This document shows positions 12,301-27,700 of a DNA stretch of 64,000 bases, one piece after another. Within the stretch, counting starts at the first letter, position 1, and the number at the start of each line of letters is the position of its first letter. The DNA is from Drosophila pseudoobscura. Lineage: Eukaryota > Arthropoda > Insecta > Diptera > Drosophilidae. The translations under genes and the position numbers were made by a program. The notes beneath the pieces are model-generated. The model did not search any database, was not told where the DNA came from, and saw only the letters and a program-made list of their open reading frames with translations. The stretch lies in NCBI RefSeq assembly GCF_009870125.1, contig NC_046683.1, positions 40,811,869 to 40,875,868 of the forward strand, read 5' to 3'.

Positions 12301-15300
12301 GCAGTTTGTCTTAGATTTCTTATTGATTATAGTCTTTCAACATACTAATTTAAAATCATATACATAATATATGTTTTGGTTTGACTTTTCATGTTTAGTT
12401 GATGCATTTTAAAATAAAATAATAATACGCTTGAAATATTCATACATTCGCAGAACGAATTTCCAAATCGGTTTTAGTTTTCTTCAAACACTAAACAGTT
12501 TTAGATTCACATTTTCACGATCGTACTTGATTTAATCGGGAAGAGACAGCAGTGACGTTTTTGTATCCCTTGGCATTTATCTATATGTATATCTCAGCTG
12601 TGCATCACTCAATGTCTAAAGTAAATGATAGTAATGAGATCTGAAAGCGTTCGATATTCTTTTGAGCAACTTTTCTTTTCGTTTTTTCTTTTTTTAGATG
12701 CTATGTACTATATATGCTATAGTGCTGTTATTTCATCAAATAGAAGTTTTCAAAATCTATGGGTGTTTAATTTAACGGTAAGTATTCTAGCAGTGACGGG
12801 TGTTTCTGATAAGAACTATATATCTATCGATCAATCTGCTTCGACTAATTGTAGCGCACAAGCGCAGTAAATAAGAACAAATTTCATAGAAGAAAAAAAA
12901 ACCGGCTTATTGATTAAATTGTTTCAGAACATACGAACAGTAAAATTATATGTATATATATTCCGTCGGCTCTCTGCTCTAATCAAGCAAACATTTTAAA
13001 TACTATGGTCGGAAGGAAATATGTCTCTTCGCGATCACAAAAAATTTCAATTATAATGTTTCACTTGGGGAATCACTTCACTTCATACACGATTATATTT
13101 AACCAAATAGAAAAGGCTCAACTATTAGTTGATGAGAAAATATATATCTATTAAATATTGAACAATAATAAGCTTATTTTCTTAAAAAGATCTGTCTTTT
13201 AGCTAACATAACCACTTGAGCTTCTGTATTTATTTTCGAATACATCTATATTCTAGTCAAAGAATCAAGTTTTGAACAGAATTTGTTTTGGTCTTATTTC
13301 CATCTACAGCAAGAGTGAAATTTATCTATGGTATTTATTGTTTAGCTCCGTGGTGTGGTACCTGTCTTCGGACTTGGATTGCAATTTCAAATGAATTTCG
13401 AAATGATATTTTAGAAACCCGAGTTATACCTACTCTTTAATCTTTACTATTAATAAGTATTTTGTAAAATTTCTTATTTGAAAATCTAATGTAGACAAGC
13501 ATTGTTAAATTGTTTATATATTTAGTATATTATTTAAAAAAATGTTTTTGTTTTTCGTCTATATAATTTTCCTGATTATATTAGCTGTTGCTGTTTTTTA
13601 ATAACATAGAATATTTAAGAATGGATAAAATGCAGCTATGCTGGAAGTACTAGTAAAATTTAGTATCACAGTATTTTATATAAGATCAACTTTGGTTTTA
13701 TAAGGTTTATCCATTATATGCTGTATTTTATGCAAATATTACTTATTTAGTATATATGTATGTATGTCGCCACATAGGTATATATATATATTTATATATA
13801 TATATATATATACTATATATATGTGTATATAAACAAGTAATGCAGAAAATCGAACGGAGCGTTTTGCCATCGTGGTTACCAAACAGCTATAAAACAAACT
13901 ATGTAAACCTATCGGAAAATACTCCCAGATTATACATGAATCGAATCACTCTAAAGGTACGTAAAGAACAAAAATGTATATATGTATGTACTGTGGTAAC
14001 ATGGAAATACTCACATAATATAAGGCAAGTCAAGGAAACGCAAAATTAATATATTGTATATTCATATACACATTTTCTTTAATTACTCATACTAATTCAT
14101 ACTATTCACACATGCAAGAGAGTTCTTTGAAAATTGGGTTGTGGTTGAAAAATCGAGGAGGAAAGCAGAGTGTTTTACTGTGTTACTGTTGTATTGAGTG
14201 TTGTGTCCTGCTCTAATCATCATGTGATATTCTTCTCTTTTGTGTATAGTGTAGGTATTTGTATTTGTTAAGTTATAATTTTTTGTTCACGCCTACTGGA
14301 GGATATCTACTTGGGCACGGCCAGTTACCTTTTAATTTAAGATTATTTCAAGCTATTTGTAGTTTAAAAATACGTGTAAATTACGTTATTGAATGTCAAT
14401 TGCGCCTATTGAAATTCCTGAAGTACATTTTCACAATGTACTCATACTATATGTATAAACGGTGTGGCTATATATGGTATGGTTATGCACATGCACATAG
14501 CAATGTCGTCAGACTGCAAATTTTCAAACTGTGTGTTTACGAATTTGTTCAGCAATAAGTATCTCAGTAATATGTAGTTTTCGGGGCCCGTAAACGAAAC
14601 CCTCTGAGAAATATCATCAGCAACTACTGATTGGAAGATTGGAAGTAGAAATATACAGCTTACAAATTGTAATATTGAATTTCTAGAGACGCATGAGTGT
14701 GAGTCTACATGTAATGGAAGATTTTTCGGAAGCAGTGAGGCTCAAAAAAAATCACAAATTGTGGTAAGCATTTGCATTGCATTTCTCTTAGCAATACTTA
14801 CATTGGGTAAATAATGTCCCTTTGGTGGAAACAAATGAGATTAAAAGCTTCATGCTTAGAATACATTAGCACAGTAAGACGTGTCTTTTTTAATATATTT
14901 TGTAAAACTGTTAACCAATCTATTCATTAGTTTCTTAATTCATATTCATAAGATAAGTATTTCAACTAATTGTGTAACTATAAAAAAATCTACATAATCT
15001 TTGGATAAACTGGGATAAGTTGTTTGTTTGTCGTTGAAATTCTATTTGTAACCCAAAATATAGTTCTGTTCCATTTGCCAAAATTATGAAAGCTTAGTTA
15101 GTGGATGATCGATCTGAAGATACGTGGAAATGATGCTTCTGTTTCTCCCTAAAGGCTACTGAAGGTTTTATTAGTAATTAATTTCATTAATTTTATTCGT
15201 TTATGTCGTTGTAACATTACTTTACAACATACATTACTCATTTATATTTAATCATAAACAGATTCATTTCTAGATCCATGTATAGTTTATTGTTATTTTC

Positions 15301-15785
15301 GCGTTGTTTCTTTGTTTGTTTTCATACTTTCAAATTTTCATATTTCAACAGTGTGTATTAGCTGAGTCGCTTTTTCGGTCTATGTGAGTGAGGGTTGCAT
15401 AGAATGCATAGGTGAGAAAGAAGTGTGTGTGTGTGTATTGATTATAAAAGGAATTGATTTAAAAAAAACGCCATAATACTCCTTTACTCAGTCCCAGCAT
15501 AAAGACTACATTCTATTCTATAAATATTCTAGAGCCGTTGTTATCCATTATCATATTTCGAGCATTAGCATCTTCGTGCTTGCCGTTTCTTATTTCGGGA
15601 CACATTGTTGTCAGGTTCTCAATCTCATTCTCATTTTCATTTTCATTAAGATGAAATTCGTTTCGCTGTTTTTTCACCAAGCTTGTATTCTTATTACAGC
15701 TTGTATTTAAAGCTATTTTTTCTAATTCTATTAATTGCTTGCCGTTACTTTTGTCTTTTTTTAACATATGCATCGATGAATGCAG
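9400..15785. other. Long AT-rich region 3' of Adar, no gene recognised
   Basis: Contains a fragment of the dispersed repeat in inverse orientation (about 9690-9850, words GAAAACGCAGAATCATAGAG and TTATAGCCAGAAG), a (TA)n/(TATG)n microsatellite (13.76-13.83 kb) and a (GT)n tract (15.42 kb). Otherwise low-complexity AT-rich sequence. The part adjoining 15785 must contain the Adar 3' untranslated region; several AATAAA-like words on the minus strand make the poly(A) site ambiguous. Open frames here (up to about 99 codons) show no domain and are likely chance. Confidence 0.5.
9690..9850 (-). repeat. Fragment of the dispersed ISY-like repeat
   Basis: Reverse-complement similarity to the 5.69-5.80 kb part of the full-length copy, with the words AACGCAGAATCAT, CTGGATCAGATC and TATAGCCA, followed by a CT-rich tract with TCTCTCTC and CACACACAC. 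Confidence 0.6.
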
Positions 15786-18700
15786 TCATTCATTCAGAAC
15801 AAACTCGTCTTGTTCTATCGGCTTCTTTAGCCAGCTTCCAAGATCCTCCCGCTTGAAGGCGCTAAACAATTCTATTTTAGCAATCTGCAAATAAAAAGAT
15901 ATTGTACATATTTCCAATCATATCCGGTGTAATCGATGCATACCTGATAGTCCTTGACGTTAGCTTTTGTTTGGCCGTAGTCTGTGGTTACACTGCGTTT
16001 CAAAATACCTGGTAAGTTTTTCATTAAAAATCCATATTTATCAAAAAACGCTTGTTTGGTGATGCGCGATACTTGACCGCCAATTGTTCGGCCAGTCAGT
16101 GAGTTGACGACTTCCAATTCAACATCTCCGATGGTCCAATTGATGCCAAAATTTGGAGCCTTGGCCTGATTACGCGGCTCAGCCGATGTGACCAATGCCA
16201 GTCGAGGCTTATTCAAATGGTATGGCGGTGGCAAGCCTTGGATAGACTTTTCTATTCGTCCGCACACCGCACGATACATATGCTCTGGGTGCAGCAGACT
16301 CCCCAATACAATGGAATGCAGGTACACTGGTTCAATTATGGAAGACAATAAGGAACCCTGTATACCCACAATGTTCCAACGTGCAATTTTATCCGAGCAT
16401 GACATTGTAAGCAATCGTTGACCCTGTATATTACATGACAATTGAAGTTATTTCGAGTGCACACAATACAATATAATATTTTCGCCTACCTGTAGTACAC
16501 CATCCCAGGTTTGTATGCCATCGCTACTTTTAACGGGTATTGTACCTTCGCCAGACTCGATTTTCGTACGCAATTGCCCACGAGCTTTTCTGATTTTGTT
16601 TATTTTGTTTTTTTTTGTTTCAAGGATGATATCAAAGACGTTACGTTGCAATGATTAAAGCCACAGAAACACAGGTGAACAAATGGCAGCATAGTAAAAT
16701 GTAAAAATTGACACGAAAAATATAAATAAAATACAATTTTTTGTAAGCGTATTTCAAAATATGGCAACATTATACTGCGAACAAAACATGGTCTGAGGAT
16801 ATTGAGTTCTTTTTGGGGGTTTATCGTACAATGGCTGGGCATGATAGGCATTTCTGTTTACAGATCTCAAAAAAATAAAGAACAAAAAAACCAAAATAAG
16901 AGGGAATGGGTTTTTAAAGTATCTGTTTTAGCTAATAGTTAAGTTATATTTGACATTAAAATTACGAAAAAGACATCGAAAGTCTGAATACAAATGCCAC
17001 CACAGACAGACAGTATTTGATTGCCTAAATTCAGCCTCTCTGGCTGAAAAATATAAAATTCGCCCATTTTTTTCGTTTTTTTGGGAAGATCTCGGACCAA
17101 TGTTTGTACACAGTAGAATAGTACAAAGAAAATACCCTAAATAGTACCTACATATCATAAATTGGGTCTATACAATCATGCTTCTGTTCAGATTCCATAC
17201 ACATGTATTGTATATAGTGGTATAAAGTATGTATATGTATATAGAGTCGAATTTTTCTGACTGAAACCAGCTGCTTACAACAAAGATTCAATTTATATAA
17301 GTAGATTTTAAGCTAAATATTTGTATATTTACTTATACTTATTATTTACTGCATTTCTTTTACCGATTTACTCAGACTTCAGCTTGGATTTTGATGTCCT
17401 TAACTTAGAAAAGCTCGACTGTATATATGCATATACAAATTAAGAGTTTTCGTTCCGTCTTAACTGTATTTTTTTCAGTCAATTTTAGCCAACAAATAAT
17501 TATTAAGTTATTCATAACATACATACATACATAAATTATTTTGGTTCTACTTTCTTTTTACAATTTGTTTTTAGTATACTTTTAACATGTCAATTTTTGT
17601 TGTTCTTTTTATTTTGCTATTATGCATTATAATGCATAATATAATCCATAATGCATATGATATGATAACAGTAGCAAGAGTATTTAGAAAGATCTTTTGT
17701 ACCAACCTATTTGGATGTTTATCAACACCTGTGTCGTTTTCGTGAGGACTAAATATCCGTGCATCCCCACAAGGTGCTGTATTTATATACAAATGGAAAT
17801 GTACCCCGGATTTTAGTTTATAAGGGTATTGCCCATCAGTATTCCTCACGAAAATCGACTGATATGCTGTGGCTAAAATTAAGAGAAAATTGAATAAGAG
17901 TTGAATAATTAAATAGAAATAAAAGTAAAACGGTTTTAGATTCGTAAAGTTCCTATGGGAATTTCATTCATGTCCCCTATTTTCAGCACATACAAAAAGG
18001 AGAGCATATTGTTGAGTACGTACTATTTTAATAGATATACACGAAAGTATCGGAATAATCATATTAGTTTGTACCAATACACAAGTGTATATGAAATGAA
18101 ATTCTATATGGACATAATGACAAAAAACTGTTGTTACCCTGCATTTTTAATACTCTAAGAAACTTCTAATATGGTGATACCTCCTTTCGACCTTTTTTTA
18201 ATTTTTGCAAAAATATTTGTACGTTCATATCATACTGTATTTATATTCTTGGAATAAAGTTTCTATTAAAAAAGAGTTTCTAAGGATTTATTAACAGAAA
18301 CGGCTGCTGCGGTTGTTTTATCCGAATAAAATGTGTATCGCATCGAAGCACAAAACAAAAAGTGTAGCAAAAACTGAAAAGAATAAGAAATCAGAAATAG
18401 ATCAAATCTTCGATCACTTGTAATGTTTTTTTGCTTTTTCAATTTGCTAAACATTTTGTATGCAAATGCGAACATAAACTGTTAAGTGCCAGCCATAAAT
18501 ATTATGCATGAAGTACTTTGTTGAAACAAAAGAAAGTTCCAATTCTTTGAGGGATAAATTTACATACATAAGTTATTCATTGGATAACTTATTCTATATC
18601 AAATCTAAGTATTTTGTTATATAAATTTACGAGTTGTATTCCTAACTAAAACTTGAGAGTATCTGAGAGCCGGTTAAGAGTCGTGAAGGGTCTACAGAAT

Positions 18701-21700
18701 GTAGGACTCAGGCCGTGCATCCGTGCATCCGCTTTTTGAAACCTTATCTGATGCGTATACAAAAATGAGCCTGCAAAGGATTACCTATCTTCATTGACTG
18801 GTTCGAATATACATTTTGAAAGATACATACGTATACGTACTTACTAAGAGAAACATTTTCAAGCTTAAGGTCTATTATTATGAGCAAAATTCCCTGATAC
18901 TGATATATACAATTCAATAATTATACCCTGATTGCACTGAAGATCCAGCTGTGCGTACAAGAACTTTAGCAGACAACGCCTAGATACTATTTCAGCATGA
19001 GAATCGTTTAGAACGGCACCATTAACGCTCATATGCTCGCCGCTGACACATTTTGTGCCCGTTGAAACGGATATTACCTGTTTTTGGAATGGATAAATTA
19101 ATGTTTAATGTGCTTGGTCAGTTATATAACGTTATATTGAATAAGCTTTTGACTTACTTTTGCTTCAAAGAAATTCATGTTCTCAGTCATTACAATCCCC
19201 GCCAATACCTTTCGACGAGAGTACGCCTCCTGGCCCTTGATAACCTCCATGAACTTTTCCAAAACCAGTCTTCCAATCGCATCTGCATGTATCTGCGGCA
19301 GCTCCATGGACGAAGACTTATCATCAATTGGTAGCGGCACGTTCTTTTGCGGCACCACCATCGGACTGTACGAGATGTTACACAACGAGGCGAGCGCTGC
19401 CTTAGCGGCGGCATTCTTTGCCAACTTTTTCGACGGACCTACGGAGGATAATCTATGGTTTAGACAACTTGTCACCGGCCATGTGACATTCGACTTTGCT
19501 CACTGACTAACTGCAGAAACAGAGATAGCCTTATTGGGAAAAGCATGCAGTGAGAGCGAGAGAAATACGAGTCTAAGCGGTGGCTTGGCTTGGCTCTTCA
19601 GTGGAGCTGCGATTGTTTTACTTTTAGGATCCAATTTTGCTGGCTGGCTGAGCGTTGGAAAACATCAGTTCTTCGACTGATAGCCGGGAGACGTTTCTGG
19701 AGACGGCTACGAGCACTTTGCGTTTTATTTATCATGCTATCTTTCTCTTTGCAGAAACGTTGGGAAAGTCGTACGTCATATGGCTTTAAGCGACTTAGAT
19801 TCTTTTTTCTACATACCCGTTCCATCGAATTTCTTTTCGTTAATTGTTACGGTCATTTTAAAGCGACAGTTGTTCTGTGCACTGTCAATATTAATGCACT
19901 CAAAATTAACGTCATTATAGAGCTCATAGAGAAGCATGACGGGACCTTTATCCGGCACCTTCTTTTGTCCATCAACGGTTATGGCGCTCTTACTGACATC
20001 TATCAATATACAATGGCGGTTAGTAGAAATATTCGATGGCTGTTCCTAGTATAGAAAAAAACCCTAACTTAGCCGTCTATGCTTATTTCACACGCGATTT
20101 TACAGTGGTCTCCAACCATACAAAAAAAAAAAAAAACATATGCGGGGAAAAACACAAACACAGATTAAATTGAACAAAAAAATAATGAAAATATATGCAC
20201 TCTCCATACACTCTTCTCTCAAATATTTAACAGAAGTGTTTTTTGAGAGGCGGTACTCAGAAGGAAACGTTTCCGACCGCACAAGGTATACATATACAAT
20301 TATATATTCTTGATAAGCTTCAAAAGCCGTGTCCGTCTTGATGAACGCCTCAGGTTCTCAGACACCATAGGTTTTGGTGTGCACCATCCCACACTGTGGG
20401 ATCTGCAATTTTGAGTATACAAGAAACCGAAACCGAAAACGCAGCATCGTACAGAGTGCGGAAATACGTTGCGATCGGTTCATTTATATAGCCAGAAACG
20501 CTCTAGTTCTTTTTATTCCAGGGGTGCCGCCAGGCGGAGGCAGGGGAATGTAACGGGCGGATGTTACTTCGTTGGTGGGAAGAATATTGTTCAGAATATA
20601 GACGTAGTGCATAAATATACTATTGTATAAGTTACATAACCGTTTACCTATACATATTTACTGTCTCAAAATAATATTATAATAACAATAAAATAAATGA
20701 ATACAAAAGTGTAGAATGGAGTACACCGAAAAATGTACAGCAAAGACCTGTCCATAAAATGCATTGAGGCAGAAGCAGATTTTCATAGTTTTTCATAGTT
20801 CTTTTCATATACAGTAGCGGACAGTTAAATGTGGACACTCTCTAACCGAGATGGCGCGTATTCAAAAACTCAAAAGCCAGTCGGGAAACATTTTTGTTGT
20901 GGAGATACATTTATTAGCTGATTGGAGAAACGTAATGTTTTTTTAATTTTTCCAAAATAAGCGAGGTTTGTTGGGAAAGTAGGACGAATGATCGTCGCAA
21001 GATCGGAGATCGCTTTATAAGCTAGTGAAACGAACGAAGGCAGCAGAATTTTTTGGGGATTTTTTGTTTATTTTAGAATCTGGCACTAATTGACGGATAT
21101 GCAAAGGAAGGAAAAATTTCGCCAAATGAGGACAACTTTCCGCTTGCTGACGCCGTCATCTTCTAGGACGATTCTGCTCCTTGCCGCGGTGCTAGATTGG
21201 GGTCTGGCATATTTTTTTCATCTTCCTCATTATATTCAAAAAGTTTGATTTTTGCAACGATGCGTTCTCTTAGTAAAAAAAAAATAATATTTATCAATAG
21301 TGGCAGTTCCTGGTTTCAATCCAATCTAGAATCTTTTGCACCCCATGAACGTTTTAATATGAAAGCAGAGACCCAAAACGTTATCTAAATTGAAATAAAT
21401 ATTTGAAAAAGTGTGGCATAACGGTATAAACATCGAATCCATCTGCAAATTAGAAGATACAAAGCTTTCGCGCAGAAAACTAGTTCTAAAACACCAAGGA
21501 TGTTCAAAAAAATATTTAACTAATTTATTACACAGTCTTCAATATTCTTAGACTTAAACGTAATAAAAAAAAAATGCTATTTTTGGACTAAAAACCTAGA
21601 ATTAACTTTTCCGTACAATTATTAAAGTGAATACTTTTTGATTTAAGGATTCTTTTGAAAGCAAGGACGTTTGGACTCAAACTTTTAATGTGTTTTGTTA

Positions 21701-24700
21701 GCCTTTTATATTATTTAGTTTGTTTCACGATTTTTGACTGTCCACATTTCACTGCCCGCCACTGTATGTAGGCATTAGTCGCTTCAGCAACTGCTCTAAT
21801 CTGTATTTTTAATGGATAACATACAAAACAACAAAATCAATGGCAAATGTCATATCTGTGTATACATAAGTTGTATACATACGTTTGAATTTTTCTCGAT
21901 CTGTGTACAGGTCCAACCAATAACAAAATAATAAACAAACAATATGAAAAAAAGAAAAATGAAGAAAAAATAACGAAAAATGTTACAAGAAAACCAAAAA
22001 AAAAGAATTTTACTAATACTTGCTCTGACTCATGCAAAACATTTGAAGAGGCAACGTGGATTGTTCAAGCGAGGTAAGGTTGGGTTTCTTTTCGGTCAAC
22101 ATCAATGTCTTCTGTATGTAATCGACCAATTTACCATTGTCAACATTTTCAATACCATTTTCAAGATGTTCATCGCTGGTAAAGTCCAAGTTGCCGGATG
22201 GCTTTAATGGCGATAAGACGGCACCGTCCTTAAACTGTATAAAGCTTCGTAGTGCTGTGGCTGCTGCTTCGATACGCGCTACTTTTTTACTGCGTCCCTG
22301 GCCCATGTATTTCTGACCATCGACCTGTTAAAATATACAAACAAATAACACATACACCCACATGGAGATTTATTGTTTTATTGAGTATATTTTTATGAAG
22401 GTTACTCTGTTTTGTCTGTGATTCTCCTAAGTAAAAACAACACTATTAACGTTTGCATTTGGGGGACCATATGTTTACGACCATTACAAATATCATTTGC
22501 ATTTGCATACGACCGTCTTTCCTAACGTTTACTTATCATGCACTTTTTGTGCTGTCCTCTGCTGTGCCGCTTTACTCCCACCTTCGTATTGATTTCTTAT
22601 TGAACAGAAAATCGCGTGAACCGAATCCGTATGTGGAAGTCGATCGTATATGGATAAATGTTTTTTTATTTTTGTGGAATACTAATGTAATGCTAATGCT
22701 TCTCATAATAATAAGTGGGGGGTATTGTTGGTTGTATTGGCCGAGTAAACAACAAGGAGAGGCAACAGTCGATTAGAAATTATATCGTCTGTGGTACACC
22801 CAGAGAATCGGCAGATATACCAATAGAGCGTGCAATTTGTAGCATTAATATGAAAACATTTAATTGCAATATGATTCATGTTTCAAATAAATATTTTAAA
22901 TTCTGGCCTAATATATTCCCCACAAATTTCATATATTATATCCAATATCTGGCGGTATCTAATGACTATATATTGAACAATATTATACGGCGTTTTTTGG
23001 CTATTGGGGGCATGACCAGTATTCGGACCCGTTCTTAGGGATGTGTATATCTTACCTCGACGGATATCGTAAATAAAGGTGCGTGCACCGGACCAGTCTG
23101 TGACTCCAATTTATAAATCAGTCCATTTCTTAACTCATTTAGCATTGCCACCGTATTCTTCGGCTGTGGTATCCGCTCCTTGCATGTTTTCTTTTTTGGC
23201 GGTGCTATCGAAAAACGGTTCAAGAAAAGGATTCAACATAAATACTACAGATTGAATATATCGATTGACCTGGGACCTACCAGCATATTTTGGCATTTCA
23301 TAGCGCCGTTTTGGCGGCACCTTTCGGTTATAGCCGTTCATCGTGTTTTCGGAAGAGTTAGCCACCGGCTGTAGGATACAAAAGGGCATTACATTTATAG
23401 AGTTTTATTTTCTTTGCATTTGCTAGCGTTTAAGTATAACAATTACAATTTAAATATCCTTTAAAGGCAGACAAATTTGTGAATTTGAATTTGTGTGCCT
23501 TTCTGTATTTGCATCTCATCTGGGCTTTTATTCTATTCCATAAATCGAACAGATATTCCATTTACGGGAGGATTTAAGTAAAAATTGCTCAAAAATACAC
23601 GGTTCTGGGGCAATTTTTACTTCTGCTCTTCAGACCGAGCACACACAAGGCTTAAAGGTTATTTGGTTAAAGGATTAATGGAATGTAACAAACATACACA
23701 CACACAAAACTTATGGTTTAGTCAAATGATTACGCACAACAACATCAATATTATATATAGACAGTTAGAACAGAGTTAGAACGACATATACATATGTTAT
23801 GTGTTATACAGGAGCGCAACAAAAATTGTTAATCTGAATCTGAAGAGTTGGCTCAATTAATTTACATTTTCTATCATTCCATTGCCTTGGAGACCCTTCG
23901 AGACCCCTCGAGACCCCGCCCCCCCTGTAAACGATTGATTTTTGTTGCTTTGATTGTTGATGGATGGACGTAACGACCCTATTAACCCCATGTCTGGCAT
24001 GTAAGTGTCCATCAAAAGGGTGTCCCCACACGACCCCTTTTAGGACTGTACGTTTCCTTTGCTTTCAATCAAAAAACTTTTACTTACACCGTAGGGAAAC
24101 ATTGGCAGCACTGTACGTCGCTTAAAGAGTAGACGCGAGTACCTTTTCCCAGCAAAACATGACGATGCAGATGATGAATAAAACTGCTGCCGCTGGTACC
24201 GTACTGAGGAAGATCTGGCCCAACGCACGGCATGGTGACACGACTTATAGCACGCGGCACGCTCCGGCCTATAGTACGCTGGATACATTGTAGAAAACCT
24301 CTAACAAAACTCGAAGCGAAATCAAAGGCGATCGGGAAACAAGCAGAGCAACTAAGCGACTGACGATTTCCGAGTTGCCCAGCTAAGCACTGACATTTAA
24401 CTGACAACGACAAAAGCAAACTGCAGCTAATTTTATAGAACCAACAGAAATTATTAAAAAAAAAAAAAAAAAAAGGAACAAATACCATCATGTATGTGCA
24501 GACATATATGCACACCTAGACACATGGTTTGTACGAATAAAGATAATTTGCGCGGCTGGCTAGATTTTCATTTTCCGAGAAGATAGATATTCGTATACTC
24601 TAAAGAGGAGAATAGTAGTTTTGGGTGTCTGCAAGTCCTTCAAAGTTGGTATGTGGAATGCGGAATCAATAAACTTGCGGGGCGTTTGGGATGATAGTTC

Positions 24701-27700
24701 GAGTCATTCTTCAAAGTATTACATAGTAATATTACGGATAATATTCATGTGGCCTTGGGGATATAAGCGATTCCTAGCATCCTAGCATGCCTAATATTTT
24801 CAGCCCCATTTAAAAGCGTATGCAGTATTCGTTGGAATGAAAATTAACCTTGCTTTAACGTTGTTTCCCTTTCTCTCTCTCTCTCTCTCTCTCTGATACA
24901 AGAACAGTCCCGCCTGTCGGAAAAATCTGATCTTTTGGTGTTGATAAAAACTTTGCAGAGTGCCCCGCAGCACACATTTCGATTCGAATTTCTTTTAATG
25001 AAGTCCCAAACGCCAGGAACGGAACGGAACGGAACGGAACGGGACGGCCCTAGGAGGCCCAGGCCCAACCACAGCCCCAGCCACAGCCGCAGCCGCTGCC
25101 CAGGCAGCAGCAAAATTTGGATGCCGTTGGAGCGGTTATTGCAGCAGCAGCTGCGGCCAGAACTCACGAAATGCATGAGTTGCATTTGCGTATCAAAATT
25201 TGCAGTAATCAACGGGCAAAGTGCTGGCAAATAAATAAATGTGTGCGTACATATATGTATGTATGTACATATTAACACCGTCCATTAGTACTGGAAATAC
25301 ACTTTCAAATCTGGCCAAATACTATATGTATTTTCGGTTGCGAATTCAGAGGAATTGTGTGGCCTACTTCTGGTGATGTTTATTATAGGGAATATCAAGT
25401 AACTCGTTTACATATATGTACATACATATGTATCCCTATGTGGATGAAAGAATATCCCAAATTGGCTTAGAAAAAGGGAGAAAACGTTTAGCTATACTAC
25501 ATACTTATTTACTATTTAACTATTCAAAAAAGGAATAGGATTGGGAATGGTCATGCACAATTTAAGAGGAAAATTAAATACTACCATTGAGAATGCACTT
25601 GAGGACAACAGCAGCGCCAGAATGAAACTATTAGAGTTTTTTGAAGCACAATTGAAACAACAAAACGAAATGAAAGCCATAAGCCATAAGCCATAAGCCA
25701 TAAGCCTTGAGGGTCCCACTAAAAAAATACCATTTAAAATTCATCGCAGCAGCAGCAGCAGCATATTTATATAACAATGCAAGCTGCACCTGTGCGTCGC
25801 GTCGAGTGTCTAAATTGTCGGATGGGACGTGTGAGTGCAAGTGCAACTGCAGAATGATAAAAATCTAATAATTACAATCGTACAAACTGAAACAACAGCC
25901 AAACGAGGCAAATAATCGCATTTTCATCTAAAGGTTGCAAAAGAGTGCCAAAGAAGCGAAGGACAACATATGATCAACGATTTCCGACAATCTGGAGATT
26001 CTTTTCAATCTATTCAGAAATATGCTAAATTATAGAGATTATAATAAGAAATAATTGATCTATAAAACAACGAAAACGAGAAAACCGACTGGCATGGATA
26101 ATAGAAACCGATAGATATCGAACACTTTACTTTAGTTGTTCAAAAGAGTTCAAAAGAGGGTATACAAGATTTGTGCGGAAAATGGATGAGTGTAACGCCC
26201 AGAAGGAAGCGTTTCCGACCCCATGAAGTATATCAATAGCCGAGCCGATAGAGCCAGGTATGTCTGTCCGTCTTTCCGCCCTGTTTGACGCCTAGTTCTC
26301 AGAGACTATAAGAGCTAGAGCTACGAAAACGTTGAGAGTCGCTGCTACGGCCGCGACTCTACATTTGTACCCGAAACTTACGAAGAGTGCGTGAGTGAGA
26401 GACAGAAATGAGTAAGCGGCTTGGAAAGTTCATTTGTTCCGTCTGGCTATAATAATGATCCCTTCGGTTTGAGTGATATCACAGCATCCTGAATATATAT
26501 ATTTTATCCGGTCGGAAGCGCTTTCTTCTGGGCTTTACACACATCAATTTTCCGCACAAATCTAATACATATACCCCTGTACTGTTTTTGAGTATCGAAT
26601 ATACATTTCGCAGTCGTGATTTGACTATAGCTTTATATTATTTCGCGATGGTAGATGGTACCCTCGACAGCTTTATGCTGTGCCTTGCAACTGTTGTTCT
26701 TGGAAGTGTTTCGACTTTTTTAATACCCTGCTATCGTTTGTACATGAACATAGTTTTGTATTGAAAGTATCTCGGTTCTGGGCAGCCGGGTTGTTTTTGA
26801 ACTATACCTTTTGACCAGGTCCATACTAGAGGTCTTAGGTAACTGACAGTGAAGGAACTAAATTGATGTTTATACCCGATACTCAAAATGAGTATTGGGG
26901 TATATGAGATTTGCGGTAAAAGTGGATGTGTGTAACGTCCAGAAGGAATCGTTTCCGACCCCATAAAGTATATATATTATTGATATATCCGTCCGTCTGC
27001 CCGTCCGTCCGTCCCCTTCAGCGCCTAGTGCTCAAAGACTATAAGAGCTAGAGCAACGATGTTTTGGATCCAGACTTCTGTGATATGTCACTGCTACAAA
27101 AATATTTCAAAACTTCGCCCCGTCCACTTCTGCCCCTACAAATGACAAAAATCTGTGGCATCTACATTTTTAAAGATACGATAAAAACAAAACCACAGAA
27201 TCGTAGAGGGTGACTATATGTTCTAGAATGTAAAATCTGAACCAGATCGTATAATTATTATAGCCAGAATCAAGAAAACAATTTCACTCTTTCTCGCTCT
27301 ATCTCTCTCTAACACACAGGTATCATGGTCGGTTTTGCCAATTGCAAAATATGAGTTCAAGGATCTCAGAACCTATAAGAGCCAGAGCAACCAAATTTGG
27401 TATCCACACTCCTGTGATATCGGACTTTGACCGTTTCGTGTCCAAATTTCGCCACACCCCCTTCCGCCCCCTCAAGGACGAAAGTCTGGGGCATCCACAA
27501 ATCTCCGAGACTATTAAGGCTAGAGTAACCAAATTTGGCATCCGCACTTCTGTTAGATCTCACTATAAAACGTATATCTCAGAATTTCGCACTCTTTGTC
27601 GTGTCGTTTAATATTAGCGGCGTCTGCCGGAGGAGAGCTATACTGACTTAGTATTGGGTATAACTGTAGATTTGCGGTCTCCGCAGCAACTCACAACGTT

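Noticed and set aside
15513..15773. 86-codon Asn/Glu-rich minus frame just 3' of Adar
   Set aside because: It lies in the likely Adar 3' untranslated region. The ENENENE run is simple sequence, and no splice or start evidence supports it.
25516..25846. Frames containing [13 protein letters not shown]
   Set aside because: Produced by a tandem CATAAGC repeat in an Adar intron.
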